A DNA stretch of 64,000 nt from DATAEK01 sp036258055 (lineage in GTDB: Bacteria > Acidobacteriota > Vicinamibacteria > Vicinamibacterales > 2-12-FULL-66-21), in the NCBI GenBank assembly GCA_036258055.1, contig DATAEK010000051.1, positions 1 to 64,000 of the forward strand, read 5' to 3'. The notes beneath the pieces are model-generated. The model did no database searches. It was given only the letters and a program-made list of their open reading frames with translations, and was not told the origin of the DNA. Every line of letters starts with the position of its first letter. The stretch's first letter is position 1. The translations under genes were made by a program, and so were the position numbers. Shown piece after piece: positions 43,886-51,040 of the stretch.

Positions 43886-44219
43886 TGGACTACGGGGAGC
43901 CGAGCTCAAGGGCTCGGCACCTGTGTTCGCGGCGCTCGGCGACGAGACGCGGCTCCAGATCGTCGCGCGCCTCTGCCGCGGGGGGCCTCAGTCGATCGTT
44001 CGTCTCGCGGATGGCAGCGGCGTCACCCGTCAGGCGATCACGAAACACCTTCACGTGTTGTCCGACGCGGGTCTCGTACGCGGCAGCCGGGCGGGCCGCG
44101 AGCGCGTCTGGGAGCTCGAGCCGGAGCGCCTCGAGGCCGCGCGGCGATGCATCGAGAACATCTCGGCGCAGTGGGATCTCGCGCTCGGCCGCCTGAAGGC
44201 GTTCGTGGAAAACGGCTGA
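43872..44219 (+). CDS. ArsR-family winged-helix regulator
   Basis: A 115-aa protein with FAALGDETRLQIVARLCRG and the helix-turn-helix GVTRQAITKHLHVLSDAGLVRG, then the wing RAGRERVWELEPERL. The metal-sensing cysteine motif is absent. Its start overlaps the SRPBCC gene by 14 bases. The paired GCAAC/GTTGC dyads in the promoter are of the sort this regulator group binds. The C-terminal helix (ISAQWDLALGRLKAFVE) is typical of the ArsR-SRPBCC type. Confidence 0.9.
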   Translation: MLRSSGLRGAELKGSAPVFAALGDETRLQIVARLCRGGPQSIVRLADGSGVTRQAITKHLHVLSDAGLVRGSRAGRERVWELEPERLEAARRCIENISAQWDLALGRLKAFVENG

Positions 44220-44226
44220 TCGAACG

Positions 44227-44610
44227 TCAGCGCAGCGAACGCGCGACGATTCCGAGGCCGCCGAAGAGGAGCACGAGCATCACGAGCGTGTTGAAGAGTG
44301 TGGTCTGGCGGAAGTAGATGTCCATGTTCATCAGAATCCCCGCCAGGATAATCGCGGCGCCGACGATAGTCAGCAGCCAGCCGACGATCGATTTGCCGTT
44401 GAAGAACAGGAACCCGACGCCGATGAGGAGCGGCAGTAGCGTCAGGCCGAATCCTCCGTACGCGCCGAACCGCCAGAAGGAGGTCGTGACCTGAACCTGA
44501 TTGAGGATCAGGTAACCGCCCACGGCGGCCATGATGGTTCCGAGGAAGAACGCGCCGACGCCCCCGGGCGTTCCACCGGCGCCGCGCGCAGGGTTCACAG
44601 ATTCTGGCAT
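44227..44610 (-). CDS. Small membrane protein with four predicted helices
   Basis: A 127-aa protein. After a Gly/Pro-rich N-terminus (NPARGAGGTPGG) come helices near 20-42, 49-70, 75-92 and 101-122. Family not recognised, though the pattern resembles small DUF membrane proteins. It begins seven bases after the stop of the sigma-cupin fusion gene and is probably cotranscribed with it. It converges on the arsR gene (seven bases between stops). The function is unknown. Confidence 0.72.
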   Translation of the reverse strand: MPESVNPARGAGGTPGGVGAFFLGTIMAAVGGYLILNQVQVTTSFWRFGAYGGFGLTLLPLLIGVGFLFFNGKSIVGWLLTIVGAAIILAGILMNMDIYFRQTTLFNTLVMLVLLFGGLGIVARSLR

Positions 44611-44617
44611 TGGGCGA

Positions 44618-45040
44618 TCAACCCGTCACCGGCGGCAGGTAGTCCTCGGGTGGAACGACCAGCAGCATGCGACAGCCTTCTTCGGTAAAGAGCTCGCCGT
44701 GATCGCTTCCGCCCTCGGCGTGGTGGAAGTCGCCGGCGACGAGCCGGCGGCCGCAGGCGATCAGGCTGCCTGAGATCACGTAACACTCTTCGTCGCCGGT
44801 GTGATGGTGCGGCGGAAAGCGCACCCCCGGCGCGTCGTAGGTCTCGATCCGCGTCCACGCGCGGAGGAAGACCTCCAGCAGTACCTCCTCGGCCTCGCTG
44901 CGATTGCACAAGATCCACAGGATCAGCCCGAACAACAGCCGGCCATGGCGATCGTAGAGTGCGGCAATCGCACTTGCGTCCCGCGCTGCCACGCGGTCGA
45001 GCAACGCGCGATCGATCCGCACCTCATCGTCGTTCGACAT
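44618..45040 (-). CDS. Sigma-70 region 2 fused to a ChrR-like cupin (140 aa)
   Basis: Residues about 8-65 read as ECF sigma region 2: LLDRVAARDASAIAALYDRHGRLLFGL then SEAEEVLLEVFLRAWTRIETYDA. Directly after this the chain becomes a complete cupin: GVRFPPHHHTGDEECYVISG (motif 1) and GDFHHAEGGSDHGELFTEEG (motif 2). Sigma region 4, and any zinc anti-sigma domain, are missing. In acidobacteria and relatives an ECF sigma gene is often followed by a ChrR-like anti-sigma gene. This looks like an in-frame deletion that joined the front of one to the back of the other. It could be a fossil or a dominant regulator. ATG at 45040 chosen over 45049. Confidence 0.75.
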   Translation of the reverse strand: MSNDDEVRIDRALLDRVAARDASAIAALYDRHGRLLFGLILWILCNRSEAEEVLLEVFLRAWTRIETYDAPGVRFPPHHHTGDEECYVISGSLIACGRRLVAGDFHHAEGGSDHGELFTEEGCRMLLVVPPEDYLPPVTG

Positions 45041-45135
45041 TATCCTCAACCGGCCGCGACGAATTCTATACCGCTATGAAGCACGTGGCTTCACCGTCGA
45101 TAGCTGGGACTCAGGGAGGCGGGTGACAGCGCCGG

Positions 45136-45936
45136 CTACGGTTTCGGGCTGACGACGAAGTCCTTGAAGTAGCTCGAGCTGTCGGTCTTGGACCAGAGCC
45201 CGACTTTCCCGGACACTGGCGGTCGCAGTACCGCGTTGGTCGCGGGAAAGAGATCCGGGTTCGGTGCGGCGCCGCCGCGGCCAGGGCCGGGCTCGGACCC
45301 GAGCGTGTACTCGAGGGCGAGCTTGTCGTCGATCCACGCTTTGAAGTCGGCGTTGTCGACGGTCATCTTGAGCTCGTGCCACGCGCTGCGGTCGAGCATC
45401 CATTGACCCTCGCGTCCCCGCTTGACCGACCGGCGGATCCCGTTGTGGAACTCCCAGAGCACGACGTTGTTTTCCGTGTCGTTGTAGCGGATCGCCAGCC
45501 AGTCCCCGTTCGGCTTGACGTTGAAGACCATGCCGGAACAGCGATCGGAATCGCCGGCGATGGTCTTGAACTTCATGCTCAGCGTGCCGTTCCCGAAATT
45601 GTCCACGCCTTTGAGAATCGCGACCGGGTAGTAGGCGAACTGCTTGGCGTTGTCCATCAGCTCTTCGTTCGAGGTGCCGTACAACTTGCGTGCGCTCTCG
45701 ATCAGGAGCTTCGTGGGGCTGTCCTTGCTCGCAACCCACGGGCGGCCGTCGACCATGATCACCTTGTCGGGGCCGTCCTGCGCCACGACCCAGGTGCCCA
45801 CCATGGGCTCGAACGTCACCGGCGTCTTCCCGACCTGTTCTTTGCTCAGGTCGACCTTGATGTCCGCGGCGTGCAGCGACGCCAGCAGGGGAAAGGCAAC
45901 GAGCAGGGGCACAATTCGCTTGGCGACTGCATTCAT
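45136..45936 (-). CDS. Secreted LamG/DUF1080-like domain protein
   Basis: A 266-aa protein with a signal peptide (RIVPLLVAFPLLASLHAA). A jelly-roll-like region follows with alternating strands: NFGNGTLSMKFKTIAGDSD, CSGMVFNVKPNGDWLAIRYND, WHELKMTVDNADFKAWID and GKVGLWSKTDSSSYFKDFVV. This pattern is typical of concanavalin-like or 3-keto-glycoside hydrolase-type (DUF1080) domains. Sugar binding is possible but no catalytic residues can be assigned. Its ATG overlaps the permease stop as ATGA (45933-45936), so it belongs to the ABC-2 operon. Confidence 0.78.
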   Translation of the reverse strand: MNAVAKRIVPLLVAFPLLASLHAADIKVDLSKEQVGKTPVTFEPMVGTWVVAQDGPDKVIMVDGRPWVASKDSPTKLLIESARKLYGTSNEELMDNAKQFAYYPVAILKGVDNFGNGTLSMKFKTIAGDSDRCSGMVFNVKPNGDWLAIRYNDTENNVVLWEFHNGIRRSVKRGREGQWMLDRSAWHELKMTVDNADFKAWIDDKLALEYTLGSEPGPGRGGAAPNPDLFPATNAVLRPPVSGKVGLWSKTDSSSYFKDFVVSPKP

Positions 45937-47315
45937 TGAGTCCTCCTGCGCACGAAGAAGGCCGTCGCAACGATCAACGCCGGCCAGATGCCGTAGAACA
46001 CGGTGGCCGCTCCCCTGGGCGGCACAGCAAGTGGATGACCGCGGAACACTGCCTCCTGGTGTTCCCTCGGAGGTGAGACTCCCGCGAGCGAGTAGATCGT
46101 TTCGAGCACGCCCTCGGCCGTCGTCATCCGGCTCATCGCCCGGCGCCCGTCGAGGTCGTACCAGATTTCCCCGTATTTGGTAGCAGTCTGCTCGAACAGT
46201 CCGGTGCTGGTGGCCGAGATGTATTGCACCTGCAGATGTGGCATGACGCGACGCAGCTTCGACAGCGCGCGATGCTCGAGATCGAATCGACGCGGATCCT
46301 CCGGCGCCAGATATGCTTCGACCCGCAGCGGCGCGCGAATGGTCTGCAGCACTTCCTCATCATCTTCGGGGAAGGAATTGGCGCGGGCCTCGGACGTGTC
46401 CCAGCTCACCGGCGCGAATGTGCACGTGAACACGATTGCCGTCGCCAGCGCCGCCATCACGATCGACTCGGACATCCGGCGATTGACGGGGACGCCGAGG
46501 CGCGTCCAGATCGCGGCGAGCGTCAAGCCGAGCGCGATGAACACGAGCGCGATCAGGACGACGTCGAAGCGAATGAGGCCGTGCTGAAAGTCGCTGACCA
46601 TCGCGGTCGGCGTGTAGCGGGCGAGCTTTTCCCAGACGCCGCCCTGCACGGCCGCCACGAAATTGAGGACCCAGGTGCCGACCGTGACACCCAGGGTCAG
46701 GATCGCTGCCGTGGACGGATGCTCGGCGACCGAGGCGGTCGCAGCCGCCAACGCGATCGTCAGGCCGGCGTTGAGCATGTGACCGAGCGCGACCGTCGCC
46801 AGTTCCGGCGGATACAGCGTCCCGCCGTACGACTTCCACAGGATGATCGCGATGACCGGCGGCGCCGAGGCAATGATCCAGCCGGCGAGCAGCACCAGCG
46901 CTTTCGCGGCCATCCGCTCGAACGACGACATCGGATGCTGGAGCTCGAGCTTCAACGCCCCGCTCTGCTGATCGCCGGCGACAAGTCGAATCGCGACGAA
47001 TGGCAGCAGGAACGCTGCAACGATCTCGCACGCGCTGAAGGTCGGTGCCCAGATGCCGACAAGCGGCGAGAATGCCTCGCCGACGCCTGCGGCGGTCCCG
47101 TTGAGCCCGCTCAGCTCCGCGTACGTCCGCACGGCGCTGATGAACGACACGCCGACCAGGGGGCCCATCAGAAAGAGCATGACCCACCAGGCGCGGGACG
47201 ACATCAAATCGCGGAATTCCTTCTCGAGCAGCCAGACGAAAGGCGATCTACGTGAGGGCAAGGACGACGTCCTCGAGATCGCGCGGGGCCCGGGCATGGT
47301 GCTCGCTCGCGGCAA
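45933..47315 (-). CDS. ABC-2 type transporter permease
   Basis: A 460-aa integral membrane protein. It has an N-terminal cytoplasmic segment (SPFVWLLEKEFRDLM), several TM helices (WWVMLFLMGPLVGVSFI, CEIVAAFLLPFVAIRLVAG, LVLLAGWIIASAPPVIAIIL and others) and a periplasmic loop (VEAYLAPEDPRRF, then YISATSTGLF). A final helix ends FYGIWPALIVATAFF. It resembles GldF-like ABC-2 exporters. The start is uncertain: 47315 overlaps the ATPase gene by 68 bases, while TTG at 47261 (LPSRRSPF) overlaps less. Partner ATPase is the next upstream gene. Confidence 0.82.
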   Translation of the reverse strand: MPRASTMPGPRAISRTSSLPSRRSPFVWLLEKEFRDLMSSRAWWVMLFLMGPLVGVSFISAVRTYAELSGLNGTAAGVGEAFSPLVGIWAPTFSACEIVAAFLLPFVAIRLVAGDQQSGALKLELQHPMSSFERMAAKALVLLAGWIIASAPPVIAIILWKSYGGTLYPPELATVALGHMLNAGLTIALAAATASVAEHPSTAAILTLGVTVGTWVLNFVAAVQGGVWEKLARYTPTAMVSDFQHGLIRFDVVLIALVFIALGLTLAAIWTRLGVPVNRRMSESIVMAALATAIVFTCTFAPVSWDTSEARANSFPEDDEEVLQTIRAPLRVEAYLAPEDPRRFDLEHRALSKLRRVMPHLQVQYISATSTGLFEQTATKYGEIWYDLDGRRAMSRMTTAEGVLETIYSLAGVSPPREHQEAVFRGHPLAVPPRGAATVFYGIWPALIVATAFFVRRRTQ

Positions 47316-47997
47316 CCCGTGCGAGCTCGTCGTAGGTTCCTTCGCCGCGTACGTGCCCGGCGCTCAAGAGGACGAAGCGATCGCAGACGTGGGCCGCGTC
47401 GGTGATTTGGTGAATCGAGAGAAACAGCGTCCGTCCCTCGCCGGCGTGGGCGCGGAGTGTCGTGCCCACTTCGCGGCTCTGACGGAGATCGAGGCCGTCG
47501 AATGGTTCGTCGACGAGGAGGACCGGATGCGGCGTGAGGAGGCCGATGGCGAGCACCGCGCGTTTCCGTTCGCCTTTCGAGAGCGTCCCAATCGGAGACT
47601 CGAGGATCGGCCGGAGGGCGAGGCGCTCGACGACCTCTTCCTTGCGCTCGACGCGTCCGCCGAAATAGCCGAGCGTAAAGTTGAGCGCCCACGAAACCGT
47701 CTGGGCCGGCCACGGGGCAATGGCGTCCGGAAGGTAGAAGAGCGACGAGGCGCGGCCGCGGACGTCGAGTACTCGGCCATCCACGCTGACCGCGCCGGAA
47801 TCGGCGGGCAGCACTCCGGCGACGCACTCGAAGAGCGTGGTCTTTCCCGAGCCGTTCGGTCCGATCAGGCCGAGCACTTCACCCGGATACACGGAGAACG
47901 ACACGCCTGACAGAGCCGTCAATCGTCCGTACCGCTTCGTGAGGTCCCGCACCGTGACGATCGGCTGGACGTGTGACGTCGAACGCGGAGGTGGCAT
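47248..47997 (-). CDS. ABC transporter ATP-binding protein
   Basis: A 249-aa ATPase with Walker A GPNGSGKT at residues 46-53, signature LSKGERKR, Walker B LLVDEPFDGLD and H-loop LSIHQI. The N-terminus VTVRDLTKRYGRLTALSGVSF is typical of the ABC-2 exporter ATPases. It overlaps the permease gene downstream on the same strand, so the two are an exporter pair. The substrate is unknown; the operon also encodes a secreted LamG-like protein that could be cargo or a partner. Confidence 0.93.
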   Translation of the reverse strand: MPPPRSTSHVQPIVTVRDLTKRYGRLTALSGVSFSVYPGEVLGLIGPNGSGKTTLFECVAGVLPADSGAVSVDGRVLDVRGRASSLFYLPDAIAPWPAQTVSWALNFTLGYFGGRVERKEEVVERLALRPILESPIGTLSKGERKRAVLAIGLLTPHPVLLVDEPFDGLDLRQSREVGTTLRAHAGEGRTLFLSIHQITDAAHVCDRFVLLSAGHVRGEGTYDELARVAASEHHARAPRDLEDVVLALT

Positions 47998-48149
47998 CGT
48001 GTGTTGAAGTCGAGAATCAGCCAGCTAATTTACCGATCGGAACCGATTACTACCACTTGTCGTAGTTCCAGCCGGATGCCGTCACCCGTCGCGTACGCGT
48101 TGAAAGGATTGACTTTGTCCGGGTCGCTTGTCATCTTACTGACATCCTG

Positions 48150-51029
48150 ATGATCGGCCGTACGGTTTCTCACTACCACGTGCTGGGCGAGCTCGGCAGC
48201 GGTGGCATGGGCGTTGTCTATCGGGCAGAAGATGTGCGGCTCGGACGTCTGGTCGCGCTGAAGTTCCTCCCCCCGGACCTTCTGGGCGATCACGAAGCCC
48301 GCGAGCGCTTCCGGCGCGAAGGACGCCTCGCCTCGTCGCTCAATCACCCCGGCATCTGCACCGTCCACGACGTCGACGAGGACGCCGGCCGCCCCTTCAT
48401 CGTCATGGAGCTGGTGGAGGGGGCGTCGCTGACGGCGCGGCTGCAGTCCGGGCCGTTCACACCGCAGCGGACCGTAGAAGTCGGTGCCGAGATCCTCGAG
48501 GCGCTCAAGGCCGCGCACGCGCGCGGGATCATCCACCGCGACATCAAGCCGGCGAATATCTTCATTACGCCCACCGGCCACGTGAAAGTGCTGGATTTCG
48601 GCCTGGCCCGGATGACGACGCTCACCGGCGAGCGCGCGGATGCGGCGCTCCACGACGCCAGGGGCGGGGCTCCGAGCGGCAGTGCGATCCACGACACGTT
48701 GACCAGCCCTGGAATCCAGGTGGGCACGGTCGCCTACATGTCACCTGAGCAGGCGCGAGGAGAACGACTCGACGCGCGGTCGGATCTGTTCGCGCTCTCG
48801 GCGGTGCTCTACGAGATGGTCACGGGGCTGCGCGCGTTTCCGGGCAGCTCGCTCGCGCTGGTGAGCGATCAGATCCTCAATCGGCAGCCGCTGCCGCCCC
48901 GGTCCGTGAATCCGTCGATCCCGGCCGGACTCGAGCGCGTGATCATCCGCGGCCTCGAAAAGGCGCGTGACGATCGATATCAGTCCGCCGAGGAGATGGC
49001 CCGCGAGCTGCGCGGGGCTGTCGAGGATGTCGCGGCGTCGGGACGTGGGACCGAGGTGGGACGCGTGAGACCGCGCGCCGGCCGCTATGCCGCGCCGCTC
49101 GTGGCTGGCGCGCTCATCGTGATCGCGGGGCTCGCCGTCGCCTGGCCGGCGGTGTCGCGCCTGCGCGGAACGGCCAGGCTCACGGATCGCGACTCGATCA
49201 TGATCGCCAACTTCGCGAACACGACCGGCGATCCCGTATTCGATGACACACTCAGCCAGGCGCTCTCGATTCAGATCGGCCAGTCGCCGTTTCTGGATGT
49301 CGTGCCAGAGCCGCGCCTGCGTGACACGCTTCGCCTGATGGGCCGCGACGAGAACACGGCGCTGACCGGCGCGGTCGCTCGCGAAGCGTGCGTGCGGGCG
49401 AACGTGAAAGCGCTGCTCGAGCCATCGATTGCGAGCGTCGGCAGTCTGTATGTCGTCACGCTCAACGCGATCGAATGCGGCACCGGGCGCGTGATTGCTG
49501 CGGCGGACGCGCGGAGCGAGCGGAAGGAAGATGTGCTGCGCGCGCTCGGCAGCGTCACCTCTGTCGTGCGTCAGAAGCTGGGGGAGTCGTCGCTCAAGCA
49601 ATTCGACGTCCCGATCGAGCAGGCGACGACGCCTTCCCTCGAAGCGCTCCAGGCATACACGCTCGGGCGTGCGCAGCGAGCGAAAGGCGCGGAGCTCGAG
49701 TCCATCAAGTTTTTCGAGCGCGCCCTCGAAGCCGATCCGAACTTCGCCGCGGCGCACACCCAGCTCTCGACGGTCTACGGCGGCCTCGGCGAGTGGGCAC
49801 GCGCCGAGGAGGAGGCGAAGGCTGCCTACGAGCGTCGCGATCGCGTCAGTGAACGCGAACGCTTTCTGATCGCCTACCAGTACCACGATCGCGTCACGGG
49901 AGACATGCTCGAGGCCGCGCGCACGCTCGACCTCTGGAAGCAGACCTATCCGCGCGATTTCGTGCCGGTCAACGCGCGCGCGCTCATCTTCGATCGGCTC
50001 GGCCTCTACGATCGCGCGGTCGACGAGGCGAAGGAAGCGCTCGTGCGCCAGCCGGATCATCCGTTTCCGCTCTCGAATCTCGCCTACGCCTACCGCGGGC
50101 TTGGCCGCTTTGCCGAGGCCCGTCAGATTGCGCAGCACGCCGTCGATCTCAAGATCGAAACCTCGCCGACGCGTCGGCTCCTCTATCAGCTGGACTTGCT
50201 CGAAGGCCGCACCGAAGCTGCAGAGGAGCATCTGCGGTGGGCGAGGGATCGGCCCCGCGAGTTCGATCTCCAGAGCGCACGCGCGCAGTGGCTGGCATTC
50301 CAGGGACGGATGGCGGAAGCCCGGGAGGTGTACGAGCAGGTCATCGACCTCGCGAACCGCCGCAATCTGCCGGAAACGGCGGCCGGATTCGCTGCGCACC
50401 TGGCGCTGACCGAGGCGCTGTACGGCGACGCCCGTCGCGCCACAGCGGCGGCCGAGGCGTCGATGAGCGGCGAGCCAGCAAAGGGCGTATCACCGGCGGT
50501 GCCGCGGTTTCGCGCCATTGCCGCTCTCGCTCTTGCGGGCGATCCGGCACGCGCCGAGGAGGTCGCGCGCGCGCTCTCGACGCGATTCCCGGAATCGACG
50601 CTCGTCAAGACAGTCATGCTGCCGGTCGTGCGCGGCGCCGCGGCCATCGCACGGGGACGGCACGAGCAGGCCATGACGGCTCTTCGCGATGCCAGTGATT
50701 ACGAACTCGGGACCATCGCAGCGCTGGTGCCGATCTACTTCCGCGGACTCGCATACCTTGGGGCGGGCGATGGTCAGCACGCCGGCGCCGAGTTCCAGCG
50801 GCTCCTCGATCATCGCGGGCCCGATCCGTTCGCCCCGATGTGCGCTCTCGCGCGGCTCGGTCTCGCCCGTTCGCTCGTGGCGACCGGCAGGATCCCCGAG
50901 GCTCGCGCCGCCTACGACGCGTTTCTGCAGTCCTGGAGTCAGGCGGACGCGGATTTGCCGGCGCTGGTGGCGGCGCGGAGCGAGCGCGCGCGCCTCGTGA
51001 CCAACCCGTCCCCGGCTCAGTCACGGTAA
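48150..51029 (+). CDS. Membrane Ser/Thr protein kinase with C-terminal TPR array (paralogue 1)
   Basis: This 959-aa protein has a Hanks-type kinase at about 8-280: GELGSGGMGVVY loop, VALKFL with the catalytic Lys, HRDIKPANIF catalytic loop, KVLDFGLAR and YMSPEQARGE. One TM helix lies near 310-330 (APLVAGALIVIAGLAVAWPAV). The extracytoplasmic part starts DSIMIANFANTTGDPVFDDTL, a conserved module, and then carries TPR-like helices to the end. Such kinases are frequent in acidobacteria; ligand and targets are unknown. It lies 11 bases before a paralogue with the same architecture, so they form one operon. Confidence 0.92.
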   Translation: MIGRTVSHYHVLGELGSGGMGVVYRAEDVRLGRLVALKFLPPDLLGDHEARERFRREGRLASSLNHPGICTVHDVDEDAGRPFIVMELVEGASLTARLQSGPFTPQRTVEVGAEILEALKAAHARGIIHRDIKPANIFITPTGHVKVLDFGLARMTTLTGERADAALHDARGGAPSGSAIHDTLTSPGIQVGTVAYMSPEQARGERLDARSDLFALSAVLYEMVTGLRAFPGSSLALVSDQILNRQPLPPRSVNPSIPAGLERVIIRGLEKARDDRYQSAEEMARELRGAVEDVAASGRGTEVGRVRPRAGRYAAPLVAGALIVIAGLAVAWPAVSRLRGTARLTDRDSIMIANFANTTGDPVFDDTLSQALSIQIGQSPFLDVVPEPRLRDTLRLMGRDENTALTGAVAREACVRANVKALLEPSIASVGSLYVVTLNAIECGTGRVIAAADARSERKEDVLRALGSVTSVVRQKLGESSLKQFDVPIEQATTPSLEALQAYTLGRAQRAKGAELESIKFFERALEADPNFAAAHTQLSTVYGGLGEWARAEEEAKAAYERRDRVSERERFLIAYQYHDRVTGDMLEAARTLDLWKQTYPRDFVPVNARALIFDRLGLYDRAVDEAKEALVRQPDHPFPLSNLAYAYRGLGRFAEARQIAQHAVDLKIETSPTRRLLYQLDLLEGRTEAAEEHLRWARDRPREFDLQSARAQWLAFQGRMAEAREVYEQVIDLANRRNLPETAAGFAAHLALTEALYGDARRATAAAEASMSGEPAKGVSPAVPRFRAIAALALAGDPARAEEVARALSTRFPESTLVKTVMLPVVRGAAAIARGRHEQAMTALRDASDYELGTIAALVPIYFRGLAYLGAGDGQHAGAEFQRLLDHRGPDPFAPMCALARLGLARSLVATGRIPEARAAYDAFLQSWSQADADLPALVAARSERARLVTNPSPAQSR

Positions 51030-51040
51030 ACTCTTCATGA

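Noticed and set aside
48741..50399. 552-codon minus-strand frame opposite the first kinase
   Set aside because: Composition is Arg-rich with no recognisable motif, and the plus strand encodes a full kinase-TPR protein.
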